DNA of 64,000 nucleotides, from contig CAWGNK010000014.1 in assembly GCA_963823945.1 (NCBI GenBank), positions 1 to 64,000 of the forward strand, written 5' to 3'. Origin of the DNA: Bog-793 sp963823945 (GTDB lineage: Bacteria > Actinomycetota > Acidimicrobiia > Acidimicrobiales > Bog-793). This document shows positions 45,485 through 54,983 of the stretch, piece after piece; position 1 is the first letter of the stretch, and each line of letters opens with the position of its first letter. The position numbers were made by a program, and so were the translations under genes. The notes beneath the pieces are model-generated. The model did no database searches and was not told the origin of the DNA. It worked only from the letters and a program-made list of their open reading frames with translations.

Positions 45485-46882
45485 ATGAGTAAGACCATTG
45501 GAGATAGCGGATCGATGGAGGCAGGATCCGAGGAGTTGACCGGCCGGGCGGTGAAATTGTTCGAGTCCGAGCTCGCCAAGCTCGTCGACTCCACGCCGCG
45601 GTCGCGGGAGCTGTTTGAAAGGGCCCGGAAGGTGATGCCGCTCGGCGTCGCGTCGTCCTTCCAGGCGGCCGATCCGTACCCGATCTACCTGAAAAGCGGC
45701 GACGGCGCCGAGGTCGTCGACGTCGACGGCCGTCACTACATCGACTACCACAACGGCTTCGGCTCGGTGGCGGTCGGCCACGCCCATCCCGCCGTTGCGG
45801 CGGCGATCGAGCGGGCCGCCCACGCCGGCACGCACTTCGCGGTGACGACCGAGACGACGGTACGGCTCGCCGAGGAGCTGTGCCGCCGGTTCCGGATGGA
45901 ACGGGTCCGTTTCGTCAACTCCGGCACCGAGGCGACGATGGACGCGATCCGCGTCGCGCGCGGCGCGACCGGGCGCGACACGATCTGCAAGATCGAGGGT
46001 TCCTACCACGGTCACCACGACTCCGTGATGTTCTCGGTCACGCCGAGCCTCATGCTCCTCGAGGCGAGTGAGAACCAGGCGATGGAGCCACCCGCCTCGC
46101 GGGGGATCCCCGCTGAAATGGCGAAGTGGACCCTCGCCATCCCGTACAACGACCTCGCGGCGGCCGAGAAGTTGTTCGCCGCGCGGGGCTCGGAGATCGC
46201 CTGTCTCATCATCGAGCCGGTGATGATGAACATCGGCATCGTGCTCCCGCGTCCCGGCTATCTCGAGGGACTGCGCGAGCTGTGCACGCGGCACGGGATC
46301 GTCCTCATCTTCGACGAGGTGAAGTGCGGCGCGACGATCGCCGCCGGCGGGGCGATCGAGTTGTTCGGTGTGCAGCCCGACCTGGCGTGCTTCGCCAAGT
46401 CCGTCTTCGGCGGCACGCCGGCGGGAGCGTTCGGCGGGCGCGCCGATCTGATGGACGAGATCGGGTCGGGGATCGCCCAGCAGGGGACCTTCAACGGGAA
46501 CCCGCTCGTCGTCGCGGCGGGGCTGGCGGCCCTCACCGAGGTACTGACCCCCGACGCCTACGAGCACTTCAAGAAGATGGGCGCCCGCCTGGCGGAGGGG
46601 TGCCGCAAGGCGATCGCCGAGCACTCGATCCCGGCCCACGTCGTGGATCTGGGCTGCAAGGGATGCGTCTCGTACCGGCCACAACCGCTCGTCGACTACC
46701 GGAGCTTCCTCGAGACGAACGCCGATCTGTTCAACGCCTCGTGGGCGTGGCTCGTCAACCGCGGCATCTTCATGACGCCGGGCAACGAGGAGCAGTGGAC
46801 GCTCTCGGTGCGACACGACGAGAGCCACATCGACCGGTTCGTCGAGGTGTTCGAGGGCTTCTGCGCGACGGTCAACCCCTAG
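45485..46882 (+). CDS. Class III PLP-dependent aminotransferase (glutamate-1-semialdehyde aminomutase-like)
   Basis: 465 residues. The N-terminal region VMPLGVASSFQAADPYPIYL and VNSGTEATMDAIRVARG match the GSA aminomutase/class III fold. The PLP site has FDEVKCGATI and the lysine in FAKSVFGGTPAGAFGG. True HemL enzymes usually have GGGLPVGA here, and there are no haem genes nearby, so a transaminase or mutase acting on an amino acid taken up by the divergent permease is more likely. ATG at 45485 is the first in-frame ATG of the normal N-terminus. Confidence 0.85.
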   Translation: MSKTIGDSGSMEAGSEELTGRAVKLFESELAKLVDSTPRSRELFERARKVMPLGVASSFQAADPYPIYLKSGDGAEVVDVDGRHYIDYHNGFGSVAVGHAHPAVAAAIERAAHAGTHFAVTTETTVRLAEELCRRFRMERVRFVNSGTEATMDAIRVARGATGRDTICKIEGSYHGHHDSVMFSVTPSLMLLEASENQAMEPPASRGIPAEMAKWTLAIPYNDLAAAEKLFAARGSEIACLIIEPVMMNIGIVLPRPGYLEGLRELCTRHGIVLIFDEVKCGATIAAGGAIELFGVQPDLACFAKSVFGGTPAGAFGGRADLMDEIGSGIAQQGTFNGNPLVVAAGLAALTEVLTPDAYEHFKKMGARLAEGCRKAIAEHSIPAHVVDLGCKGCVSYRPQPLVDYRSFLETNADLFNASWAWLVNRGIFMTPGNEEQWTLSVRHDESHIDRFVEVFEGFCATVNP

Positions 46883-46918
46883 ACGGGCGCGGATCTGTAG
46901 GCAGGAGGCTGTGGGATG

Positions 46919-46940
46919 GGGCCGCACGGTGGTGCGGCCC
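46919..46940 (+). terminator. Strong hairpin terminator after the aminotransferase
   Basis: GGGCCGCAC pairs perfectly over nine bases with GTGCGGCCC around a GGTG loop, with flanking GGGAT/GTCCC able to extend the stem. It lies 37 bases after the stop. No U-tract follows. Confidence 0.6.
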
Positions 46941-47049
46941 GTCCCGCGGGCGCGGGCGCCGCACGGCCGACCGGCGGGCACGACGTTCGTGATCGCGCCC
47001 GGGTGAAGGCGCAAGTCCCGGTGCACTCAGGGCGGGAGGTGGGGCGACG

Positions 47050-47934
47050 GTGACGGCGACTTCGTCCGGTGCCGGCGGCGTGGGGGCGGCTCTCATGCCG
47101 GCCGCCTTCCTCGGTCACGGCACGCCGATGAACGCGCTCGACCACAACCGCTACACCGAGGCGTGGCGGGCGTTCGGCGCCGAGGTGCCGCGCCCGGCCG
47201 CGATCCTCGTCGTCTCGGCGCACTGGTACATCAACGCCTCGGCTGTGACCGCGATGGCGTCGCCCAAGACGATCCACGACTTCTACGGCTTCCCCGCCGA
47301 ACTCTTCGCCGTGCAGTACCCGGCCCCGGGTGACCCGCAGCTCGCCGCGGAGGTCGCCGATCTGGCGCAGCCGACCCGGGTCGGCCTCGACACCGACTCC
47401 TGGGGGATCGACCACGGCGCCTGGTCCGTCCTCGTCCACGCCTTTCCCGCCGCCGACGTGCCGGTCGTGCAGCTGTCCATCAACGCGACGAAGCCACTCG
47501 AGTACCACCTCGAACTGGGCGCCAGGCTGGCGCCGTTGCGCGAGCGCGGGGTGCTGATCCTCGCCAGCGGCAACGTCGTGCACAACCTGGGGCGGATCGA
47601 CTGGGGCCAGCCGGACGCCGGATTCGCCTGGGCCCGGCGTTTCGGCGAGGCGGCCGCCCAGGTGATGACGACCAGCCCCGCCGGGCTGGCCGGTTTGGCG
47701 GCGCGCGAGGACTTCGCGCTGGCGGCCCCGACCCCGGATCACTTCATCCCGCTCCTTTACCTCGCGGGTCTTGCCGCTGCGGCGGGGCAGACGGCCCGGG
47801 TGCTCGTCGACGGCTACGCGATGGGTTCGCTCTCGATGGACGCCTACACGGTCGGCTGCCGGGAACTGGCCACGGGTGCCGGCACCGGCTCACCGGTGCT
47901 GCCACCGGTCCCGCCCGACGAAACGAACATCTGA
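47050..47934 (+). CDS. Extradiol ring-cleavage dioxygenase-like protein (LigB/YgiD family)
   Basis: 294 residues. Zinc or iron ligands of the DODA/LigB fold appear in AAFLGHGTPMNAL, LVVSAHWYINASAV, GIDHGAWSVLVHAF and LASGNVVHNLG. YgiD of E. coli is a zinc 4,5-DOPA extradiol dioxygenase, and bacterial homologues are of uncertain substrate. GTG at 47050 follows GGGAGG with good spacing. Single-gene unit after a strong terminator. Confidence 0.87.
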   Translation: MTATSSGAGGVGAALMPAAFLGHGTPMNALDHNRYTEAWRAFGAEVPRPAAILVVSAHWYINASAVTAMASPKTIHDFYGFPAELFAVQYPAPGDPQLAAEVADLAQPTRVGLDTDSWGIDHGAWSVLVHAFPAADVPVVQLSINATKPLEYHLELGARLAPLRERGVLILASGNVVHNLGRIDWGQPDAGFAWARRFGEAAAQVMTTSPAGLAGLAAREDFALAAPTPDHFIPLLYLAGLAAAAGQTARVLVDGYAMGSLSMDAYTVGCRELATGAGTGSPVLPPVPPDETNI

Positions 47935-48004
47935 CCCTTGTCAGGTGTCTGGTTGGCTGACTCGACCAAGAGTCGTTCGCGCCCTGGCTAGGGCCGACCG
48001 CCCC

Positions 48005-49689
48005 TCACGCGTCCGGGGGCCGGGCCGCGTAGCCGGGACGGTCGCTCACGAGACGGAGCATCTCGCGACGCCAGGCGGAGCGGGTGCGGGCCGCCTCGAC
48101 GCTGTCGGGGTGCACGAGCCGCGTGAAGGCCGGCTGTCCGGGACCCCGGTGGAAGGCGGAGGCCGTCGCCTCGATCGCCATGTCGCCCTTCGTGTAGTGG
48201 TCGCGCTGGAGCAGGTACCCCTGCCAGGAGGTGACGAGGAACGTCTCGAGGAACTTGCCGTGTTCGGTGGAGTCCTCGTAGACGCCCCAGCGCGTTCCCC
48301 GAGCCGCCGCCGCACGATGCGGAGCTCGGCCATGGCGGCGAGGAAGTCGTCGACGTCCTGCTCGTCGACGCGGTACTCGACGAGGACGAGCACGGGTCCG
48401 TCGTCGGGGCGGACGTGCTCACCGACGGTGAGGGCTGAGCTCGCCACGAGCTCGAGGGCCGCCCGGTCGACGACCGGCAGGCCGAAGCGCGGGATGACGA
48501 GGATGCCCGGCAGAAGGGCCGCGGCCGAGATGAGCAACGTCGTGCGCAGCGGGAGGAAGGTATTGACGACACCGAAGGCGATGCCTCCCAGCACCATCGG
48601 TCCTTGCAGGACGACGTAGTAGATCGACAGGGCACGGGTCTGGACCCACTGCGGGACGACCTGTCGGGCGGCGATGATCAGCGTCGTCGTCGCCCAGACC
48701 CAGCTCGCGCCCGTGACGACGAGCACGGGAGCCGCCGCCCAGCGCGTGGGCCACGTGACGAGCACGACGAGCGCGATCGCGTTGGTGAGGGCGGCCGCCG
48801 CGACCAGGGCGTCGAGGTGGAGGTGACCCTGCACGCGGGGCAACAGCAGGGCGGCGGCCATCGCGCCCACGCCGCCCAAGGCCAGGAAGAGCCCGTATTC
48901 GAAGGCGGAGGTGTGCAGGTAGCGGGCGGCGAAGAGCGGCAGCAACGCGCCGAACGCCGCGGCCGGCGTGACGTAGAGGGCGGTGCGGACGGCGACGTTC
49001 CGCAGCCCCGGGGTGTTGACGAAGAATCGCCACCCGGAGGACACGGAGCCGAGGAAGCTCTCGACGGCCGTCGCCCCGGGGGTGGAGAGCCGGAGGTTCG
49101 TCCGCCCGCGCCAGACGTAGAGGAAGCCGACGAGGGGGAGCATGACCACGCCGCACACGGCGAAGAAGGAGCTGTAACCGGCGTTGTGGACGATGACGCC
49201 GCCGAGGACCGGTCCGACGACCTGACCGATGTTCCACTGGAAGCTGTCGATGCTCAGGGCGACGGGGATGAGTTCGGGCCGCACCAGGTTCCCGACCGTC
49301 GTCCACCAGGACGGGGAGGACGTCCCGCTCGCAAGTCCCATGCCGGCCACCCCGATGAGCAAGGTCGCCGGGTTGAGGGCGTGCGCCACGGAGACGAGGA
49401 CGAGGAACGTGACCGAGGCGACGAGCAGGAGTTTGGCGAGCAGCAGCACGGCGCGCAGGTCGCGGGAGTCGGCCATGGCGCCTGCGAAGACGACGGCGAG
49501 AATGCCCGCGAGCGGGCTCATGTCGGTGGCGAGGGCGACGAGGACCGGTGAGGTTGTGAGGCGTTCCATGATGTAGCCGCCGAAGAGGGCGACCATCCAG
49601 ACGCCGATGTTGGCGAACATCCCGGTGCCCTCGAGCCAGCGGAACGAGCGGCTCTTCAGGGAATCGCGGAGCGCCGGCACCGCCGTCAA
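48005..49689 (-). CDS. MFS exporter with C-terminal monooxygenase-like domain, frameshifted
   Basis: The first ~465 residues are an intact major facilitator (12 spans; VVFAGAMADSRDLR is the 2-3 loop, WNIGQVVGPVLGGVIV is span 5), like the enterobactin-exporter group. The C-terminal part should be an antibiotic-biosynthesis-monooxygenase-like domain (VLVLVEYRVDEQDVDDFLAA). The written frame breaks at about 48297-48300, a CCCC run. Adding one base restores GTRWGVYEDSTEHGKFLETF and continues in frame to a TGA at 48005; without it the frame ends in low-complexity sequence. It is either a recent mutation or a homopolymer sequencing error. The transport domain is unaffected. Confidence 0.8.
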
Positions 49690-49759
49690 CTCTAGGGAAG
49701 AGCGGGGGACCTGTGGAGGCTGAAACGTGCGCTTTCGTCGTGCCGGCGAAGGCGAACGA

Positions 49760-50009
49760 CACAGATCCTTTCAGGACCGGCCCCGAGCCGGGTCCTCCGT
49801 CGGGGGTGGCGACGAACTCTGAGATGTCGGGCGCGGGTCCCGCCCGGGCGGGCACTGCCACGAGAACGTCCAGGTGGCAGGTGACGAACTCGACCGCGAG
49901 GACCGCGGGGAGATCATCGAGCGCTATGGCGTGGTCCCGGAAGCGCACCCGGCCGGGGCGCGCGGTCCGGGTCGCCGCGGCGACCGTGTCCACGAACTCG
50001 TCGAGGTGA
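49760..50009 (-). pseudogene. Decayed gene fragment behind the MFS gene
   Basis: The minus-strand frame from about 50009 has almost pure G/C third positions and reads HLDEFVDTVAAATRTARPG, then RDHAIALDDLPAVLAVEFVT and CHLDVLVAVPARAGPAPDIS. It resembles the later part of the helical domain of mycothiol-dependent maleylpyruvate isomerase-like proteins. There is no start codon in frame before it and no sensible stop after it, since it runs into the exporter gene. I take it as a truncated remnant in the 386-base gap 49690-50075; the family call is weak. Confidence 0.3.
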
Positions 50010-50075
50010 GACCGCGCCGACGATCGCCGCGTCGGTGATCCGGCAACGATTCGTCCGATCGACAAAGATTTCGCC

Positions 50076-51125
50076 GTGAGTTCGCTCTCGGTGTACGTCG
50101 TCCTTGTCATCTTCCTCGCCGCCTCGGCGGCGACCTGGGGGGCGGGGGTACGGCTGTCGACGTCGACCGACGAGCTCGACAGGCGCCTGGGGCTCGGGGA
50201 CGCAATCGGCGGGATGGTGCTGCTCGCCATCGCCGGGAGCCTGCCGGAGCTGGCCGTCACGATCTCGGCCGCCGAGTCCGGCCATCTCGGTCTGGCGGCG
50301 GGGAACCTGATCGGTGGTATCGCCACGGCGACGATGGTGCTGGTCGTGTGCGACCTCTTCGCTCCCAGGCCGCTGACGTACCTTGTCGGGTCGCTCGTAC
50401 CGGTTCTCGAGGGTTTGCTCGTCGTGCTCGTCGTGTCGGTCGTGCTCATGGGGGCTCTGCTGCCGGCGTCGAAGGCGATCGCCGGGCGCGTCAGCCCGGC
50501 GTCGCTGGCGATCGTGGTCATCTGGATCGGCGGGGTGTGGGTGCTGAACCGGACCCGTTCGCACCCGAGGTGGAACGTAGAGATGGAGGGTGCCCAGCCC
50601 GGGCGGCCCCATCGTCGCGTCCGTCACCCGGTGGCGGACGCGGCGCGCGCGACGCATTCGACGTGGCGCGTCGTGTCGGTGTTCGGCATTTCGTCGGCGG
50701 TGACGCTGCTGGCCGGTGTCGCCCTGGAAATGAGCGGCAACGAGCTCGCGAACCGTGCCGGGATCAACGGCGTCGTCTTCGGGGCGACGTTCCTCGCGTT
50801 GGCGACCGCACTGCCGGAGATCAGTTCGGGCATCGAGGCCGTGCGACTGGGCGATCACCAGCTCGCGATCGGCGACGTGTTCGGCGGCAATGCGTTCCAG
50901 CTCTGTTTGTTCCTGGTCGCGGATCTCGTGGCGGCGAAACCGGTGCTGCCGACGACGGGCGCTGCGAACGCCTGGTTGGCTGCGCTCGGTCTGGCCCTGA
51001 CGGTCCTCTACGTCGGCGGCGTGATCGTCCGCCCGTCGCGCCCGAGACGGCTGGGTCCCGACTCGATCCTGGCGATCGGCTTCTACGTCATCGGGATCGT
51101 CGGACTGTTGCAGATCGCCAAGTGA
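50076..51125 (+). CDS. Sodium/calcium exchanger family membrane protein
   Basis: 349 residues with about 10 spans. Two inverted alpha-repeats are recognisable: AIAGSLPELAVTISAAESGH near the N-terminus and ALATALPEISSGIEAVRLGD in the second half, each with the ion-binding glutamate after proline, as in CaCA exchangers. The central loop (WNVEMEGAQPGRPHRRVRHP) is hydrophilic. Likely exports Ca2+ or another cation in exchange for H+ or Na+. The start is GTG at 50076. Confidence 0.87.
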   Translation: MSSLSVYVVLVIFLAASAATWGAGVRLSTSTDELDRRLGLGDAIGGMVLLAIAGSLPELAVTISAAESGHLGLAAGNLIGGIATATMVLVVCDLFAPRPLTYLVGSLVPVLEGLLVVLVVSVVLMGALLPASKAIAGRVSPASLAIVVIWIGGVWVLNRTRSHPRWNVEMEGAQPGRPHRRVRHPVADAARATHSTWRVVSVFGISSAVTLLAGVALEMSGNELANRAGINGVVFGATFLALATALPEISSGIEAVRLGDHQLAIGDVFGGNAFQLCLFLVADLVAAKPVLPTTGAANAWLAALGLALTVLYVGGVIVRPSRPRRLGPDSILAIGFYVIGIVGLLQIAK

Positions 51126-51399
51126 CGACACGACCGGCCGGCTCCGCGCCGGGGGGATCTCGGTTGGTTCCGGCGGTTTTCAGCGTGCGAGCGCGCTGAG
51201 TCTGGTCAGAGCAGCTCGTCCCGGCGTGGCGGATATTCCGGAGTCGGCGCGACGCCCGTGTTGGTCGCCCGCGCCCATCTCGGCGTACGAGTCGGCCGGT
51301 GCGGTCCTCGGGAGCTCGGCAGGCCGCGGCGGCCCGTCCGGCGAGTCGGGGTGATGCCAGCCGGTCGCCCGGCGGGCCGGGACCGGGCGTTCCCCCCGG

Positions 51400-52620
51400 T
51401 CAGGGCTCCAGGCCGGGGTAGGGGAGCGCCTCGAGCACGCTGCCGGCGTTCACGGGGGGACCGAGTAGCGGGCTCTCGCCTGCGCTGGTCGGGTTGAACC
51501 AGAAAAGGGACCGGCCGGCGCCGCATCCCAGGATGCCCAGGAGCGCGAGCCGCTCCTGGTGAGCCCCGACGACCTCGACGTCGTTGCCGGTTTTGGGGAC
51601 GTTGACCCTCGCCGTTCTTCCGTCCGCGAGGCGCCGTGCCAGGAACTGGGACCCGCAGGCCCCTTCGGCCTGGAGATACACGGACGTGCCGATCTTCCAT
51701 CCGGCGGTGTCTCCCAGGTCCGGCGGGCGCGGTGACGTCAGGCGGGTCGCGGCCTTCCCGTTCACCGGCACGAGCCACAGCGCGGGTTCGGTCGTCACGC
51801 CGTGGGCGAAGGCGTAGCACGAGGCGACGAGGTCGGTGGCATCCCACCACCGCACCGGCGCGCACGTCTCGTCGGCGGGGCCGACGTCTCGCACGAAGGT
51901 CCCGTCGTTGGCGATCAGCGCCAAGCCGTTCTTCGCTTCCACGACGAGTTGCGTGCCGTCGAGGCTGGGCAGCAGGGCCGGCGTGCTGAATCCGGTCAGG
52001 GGTCCCCTGCCAGGGAAGCTCGCCGGGTACCGGAACAGCACGGTTCCCGAGAGGCTGAGGCGATCGATCGAGGCCACACCGTGCTCGCCGATCGCCGGGG
52101 TGAACCGCAGGATCGCCAGTCCCTTCGGCCTGGTGTACTGGTACGCCGGGCCGGAACCGGGGCTTGCGAAGTGGTCGAGGACCTTGCCCGTCGCGAGGTC
52201 GACGTTCTCGATCTGTGAGTTCTTTGCTGCCGTGCCCGGCGTCGAGATGAGCACGCGCCGCCCGTCACCGGACCAGTCGAGCAGCCCGTAGTACGAAGGA
52301 GCGGGCAGCGTGGCGATCCGGTAGCGGCCGCCGAGCGGGTCCACGAGGTAGAGCGTCGAAGGCTGCTTATCCCAGTTCTTGGGCGGCGGGAAGCCCTGGG
52401 AGGCGGCGTGCGGCGCCCAGATGGCGACGAACCAACCCGGCCCGACGTTCCGCCAGGGAATGGCCGCGGCCGGTGCCACGACGCCCATCCTCGCCAGAGG
52501 CGCCGCCTTCGCCGATGGATGGGCGGGCGTCCCGCCGACGGAGGTCGAGGGGATCCAGGCGCACATTGTCAGGCAGACAACGACGCTGATCGCGCCCGAG
52601 CCGAAGCGCCAGCTCCTCAC
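51400..52620 (-). CDS. Secreted protein of unknown function, possible beta-propeller
   Basis: 406 residues. A signal peptide is visible (RFGSGAISVVVCLTMCAWIP). The mature part has repeating motifs of a propeller: LYLVDPLGGRYRIATL, DWSGDGRRVLISTPG, NVDLATGKVLDHFA, PSLDGTQLVVEAKNGLALIA. Several cysteines could pair outside the cell. No catalytic residues are obvious. GTG at 52620 directly precedes the basic n-region of the signal peptide. Monocistronic, convergent with the exchanger gene. Confidence 0.7.
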   Translation of the reverse strand: MRSWRFGSGAISVVVCLTMCAWIPSTSVGGTPAHPSAKAAPLARMGVVAPAAAIPWRNVGPGWFVAIWAPHAASQGFPPPKNWDKQPSTLYLVDPLGGRYRIATLPAPSYYGLLDWSGDGRRVLISTPGTAAKNSQIENVDLATGKVLDHFASPGSGPAYQYTRPKGLAILRFTPAIGEHGVASIDRLSLSGTVLFRYPASFPGRGPLTGFSTPALLPSLDGTQLVVEAKNGLALIANDGTFVRDVGPADETCAPVRWWDATDLVASCYAFAHGVTTEPALWLVPVNGKAATRLTSPRPPDLGDTAGWKIGTSVYLQAEGACGSQFLARRLADGRTARVNVPKTGNDVEVVGAHQERLALLGILGCGAGRSLFWFNPTSAGESPLLGPPVNAGSVLEALPYPGLEP

Positions 52621-52712
52621 GGCGCCAGTATCACAGGTCCAAAGGCGAATTTCCCGCGCCGGCGGCGGACCTGGCGGGTGCCCACGGTCACCCCGAACGT
52701 CTCGGTGGGCGA

Positions 52713-53402
52713 CTACTCCGTTTCGCGCCGCCGAACGCCCGACGCCTGCTCTGTTTGGCCCGGGTACGCGGCGTGCGGATCGTCGAGCGGCCTGCGGCGC
52801 AGCACGACCCAGGTGAAGGGCTGGACGGTGCCACGGGGCGTGACGTGCTCCTCGCGTTCAGCCGCGACGCGGACGAAGAACGGGGAGAAGACGTTGCCGA
52901 GTTCCTGCGCCGAGTAGCGAGTCGCCGGCAGCCCGGAACACCGGCTGGGCCCGTCCTCGGCGAACGTGGCGAGCACGAGGTGCCCGCCCGCGCGAACCGC
53001 GCCCGCGGCGCGCGCGACATAGCGATCACGGGCGGCCTCGTTCGTGAGGAAGTGGAAGACCGCTCGGTCGTGCCAGATGTCGTACCTGCGACCAGGCTCC
53101 CAGGCCAGCAGATCCTCCTCGACGAACGTGACCTCGCGCGACGCCGCTCCGAGCCTGACCCGCACGACGTCAAGCGCGCGTCCGGAGATATCGAGCACGG
53201 TGACGGCGGCGAATCCCGCCGCGAGGAGGTGGTCGACGAGCGACGAGGAGCCCGCGCCCACGTCGACGACGGAGGCAGCCGGGCCCGGCGCGATCGTCTC
53301 GATCAGACGCAGCCCGACCGAAGGGTCGCGTTCGTACCAGCTCAGCTCTGTGACGGGGATCGTCGCGTAGATCTCATCCCAATGCCTGGCGCGACCGGAC
53401 AC
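52713..53402 (-). CDS. SAM-dependent class I methyltransferase
   Basis: 229 residues. SVVDVGAGSSSLVDHLLAAG is motif I of the AdoMet fold, VTVLDISGRALDVVRVRLG motif II, and FVEEDLLAWEPG with DIWHDRAVFHFLT the following motifs. The N-terminus ARHWDEIYATIPVTELSWYE is characteristic of a group related to thiopurine/tellurite-resistance methyltransferases. The substrate is unknown. GTG start. Confidence 0.85.
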   Translation of the reverse strand: MSGRARHWDEIYATIPVTELSWYERDPSVGLRLIETIAPGPAASVVDVGAGSSSLVDHLLAAGFAAVTVLDISGRALDVVRVRLGAASREVTFVEEDLLAWEPGRRYDIWHDRAVFHFLTNEAARDRYVARAAGAVRAGGHLVLATFAEDGPSRCSGLPATRYSAQELGNVFSPFFVRVAAEREEHVTPRGTVQPFTWVVLRRRPLDDPHAAYPGQTEQASGVRRRETE

Positions 53403-53486
53403 CGCGACAGCTTGGCTCTTTTCGAACCCGGCAGGGATTCGGTGGGGCGCGCGGACCGTGCCCTTGCCAGGCGAACCGGATGGCTG

Positions 53487-54788
53487 TCAGACGCCGATTG
53501 CGTCGCGCGCCTGGTACCACAGGCCGACGATGGGCAGCAGGCCGGGCACCCGGGCCGGGGATGGCACGGCCGGCCAGCGCAGCCTCGAGAACGGCCCGAG
53601 GTCCCCTTCCCCGACGAGGTAGCGCGCGACGGCACGGCCGAAGTGCGTCGCCAGTGCGACCCCGCTGCCGCAGTAGCCCATGGCGTAGACGACGCCGGTG
53701 GCCGGGTGGCGGCCGATGTGCGGCATGCGGTCGTAGGTGAGGGCGACGTCACCCCCCCAGGCGCGGTCCACGGCGACACCGGCAAGCTGCGGGTGGACCT
53801 GGGTCATCACCTGGTAGAGGCGCTCACGCGCCCGCTCGACAGTCGTCGGGGCGAACGACGTCCGGCCACCGAAGAGCATCCGCCGGCCGTCCGGCGAGAG
53901 TCGCCAGTAGCTGAGGAAGTTGCGGGAGTCGAAGAGCATCCGCCCGCCGGGGATGAGTGACGCGGCGAGGGCGGGATCGAGCGGCTCGGTGGCGATGATG
54001 TAGCTGCCGACTCGCAGGATCCGGCGTCCGAGCCAAGGCGAGAGCGTCTGGTCGGTCGTGGCGTTCGTCGCCACGACGACCTCGCGTGCCCGGATCGGCC
54101 CCCGTGCCGTGTCGACGCGATAGCCGCCGGGTTCCCCAGTGACGCGGCGCGCCCCGCAGCGGCCGATGACGGAGGCGCCGGCCGCCGTCGCCATCGACTG
54201 CAGGGCGGCGGCCCATTTCGCCGGGTGGAGCGCGGCGCTCCGCCCGACGACGAGCCCGCCGTGGAAACGGGCCGATCCGACCTCGGTGGCGAGCTCCTCC
54301 CTGCCGAGGTACCGGGCGTCCTCGCCGATCGACCGGAACGAGCGGGCGACCGATTCGAAGTGGCGGGCCGCGCGTGGGTGGTGGGCCAGTTCGGCGTGGC
54401 CGGACCGCCGCCAGTCACACTCGACGCGTTGCTCGGCCACGAGTGCCGCGAGGTCCTCGACCGCCCTGACGGTCTCGTCCCACAACTCCCTGCCGTTCGC
54501 CATCGCGAGGGTCGTCGTGAGGTCGAACTTCAGTCCGGGCAGCACCATCCCCCCACTGCGGCTGCTCGCGCCCCGGACCGGGTCGTCGCGGTCGACGACG
54601 ACGACGGCGCGGCCGGCGCGGGCCGCCTCGAAGGCGACGGCGAGACCGGTGTAGCCGGCACCGACGACGACGATGTCCGCCTCTGCGGGCGGCCGCTCGG
54701 CCGAAGGCGCCGGGAACTCGACCCCATCCCACCAGTAGGGCTCGCTCACGTAGCCCGCGGTCAGCGGGGCCGAGCGTTCGGGCCGCAT
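53487..54788 (-). CDS. FAD-dependent amine/amino-acid oxidoreductase (DAO family)
   Basis: 433 residues. The FAD-binding DIVVVGAGYTGLAVAFEAAR with the GxGxxG signature lies near residue 40; REVVVATNATTD and the C-terminal MPHIGRHPATGVVYAMGYCG complete the DAO fold. It resembles gamma-glutamylputrescine oxidase and other secondary-amine oxidases. A cytoplasmic enzyme with unknown substrate. ATG at 54788 is preferred to the GTG at 54800 because GCAGGGTGG lies at good distance. Confidence 0.85.
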   Translation of the reverse strand: MRPERSAPLTAGYVSEPYWWDGVEFPAPSAERPPAEADIVVVGAGYTGLAVAFEAARAGRAVVVVDRDDPVRGASSRSGGMVLPGLKFDLTTTLAMANGRELWDETVRAVEDLAALVAEQRVECDWRRSGHAELAHHPRAARHFESVARSFRSIGEDARYLGREELATEVGSARFHGGLVVGRSAALHPAKWAAALQSMATAAGASVIGRCGARRVTGEPGGYRVDTARGPIRAREVVVATNATTDQTLSPWLGRRILRVGSYIIATEPLDPALAASLIPGGRMLFDSRNFLSYWRLSPDGRRMLFGGRTSFAPTTVERARERLYQVMTQVHPQLAGVAVDRAWGGDVALTYDRMPHIGRHPATGVVYAMGYCGSGVALATHFGRAVARYLVGEGDLGPFSRLRWPAVPSPARVPGLLPIVGLWYQARDAIGV

Positions 54789-54971
54789 CACGGGAGCCAC
54801 CCTGCGGGCGCCAGAAGGCGTCGGGGGAGGGGCGGCGGGACCTCCAGCCTGGGCACGGCGCCAACGCTGCCACCCGGAATGGGTCCGGACAAGCGCGAGG
54901 GGCGAACCCGGCCGGCGATGAGAAAGAGGCGCGGTTCGCCGTGGCGACTCCCGGTGCGGTCGTGGCGTCGA

Positions 54972-54977
54972 TACATT
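54972..54977 (+). promoter_or_regulatory. Probable -10 element (TACATT) for the DUF4232 gene
   Basis: TACATT, then 6 bases, then the GTG at 54984. The A/T-rich hexamer is conspicuous here and supports the chosen start. Confidence 0.5.
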
Positions 54978-54983
54978 GACGCC

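Noticed and set aside
45485..46882. hemL, glutamate-1-semialdehyde aminomutase of haem synthesis
   Set aside because: The PLP-lysine segment reads FAKSVFGGTPAG rather than the usual GGGLPVGA, and the partner is an amino-acid permease, not haem genes.
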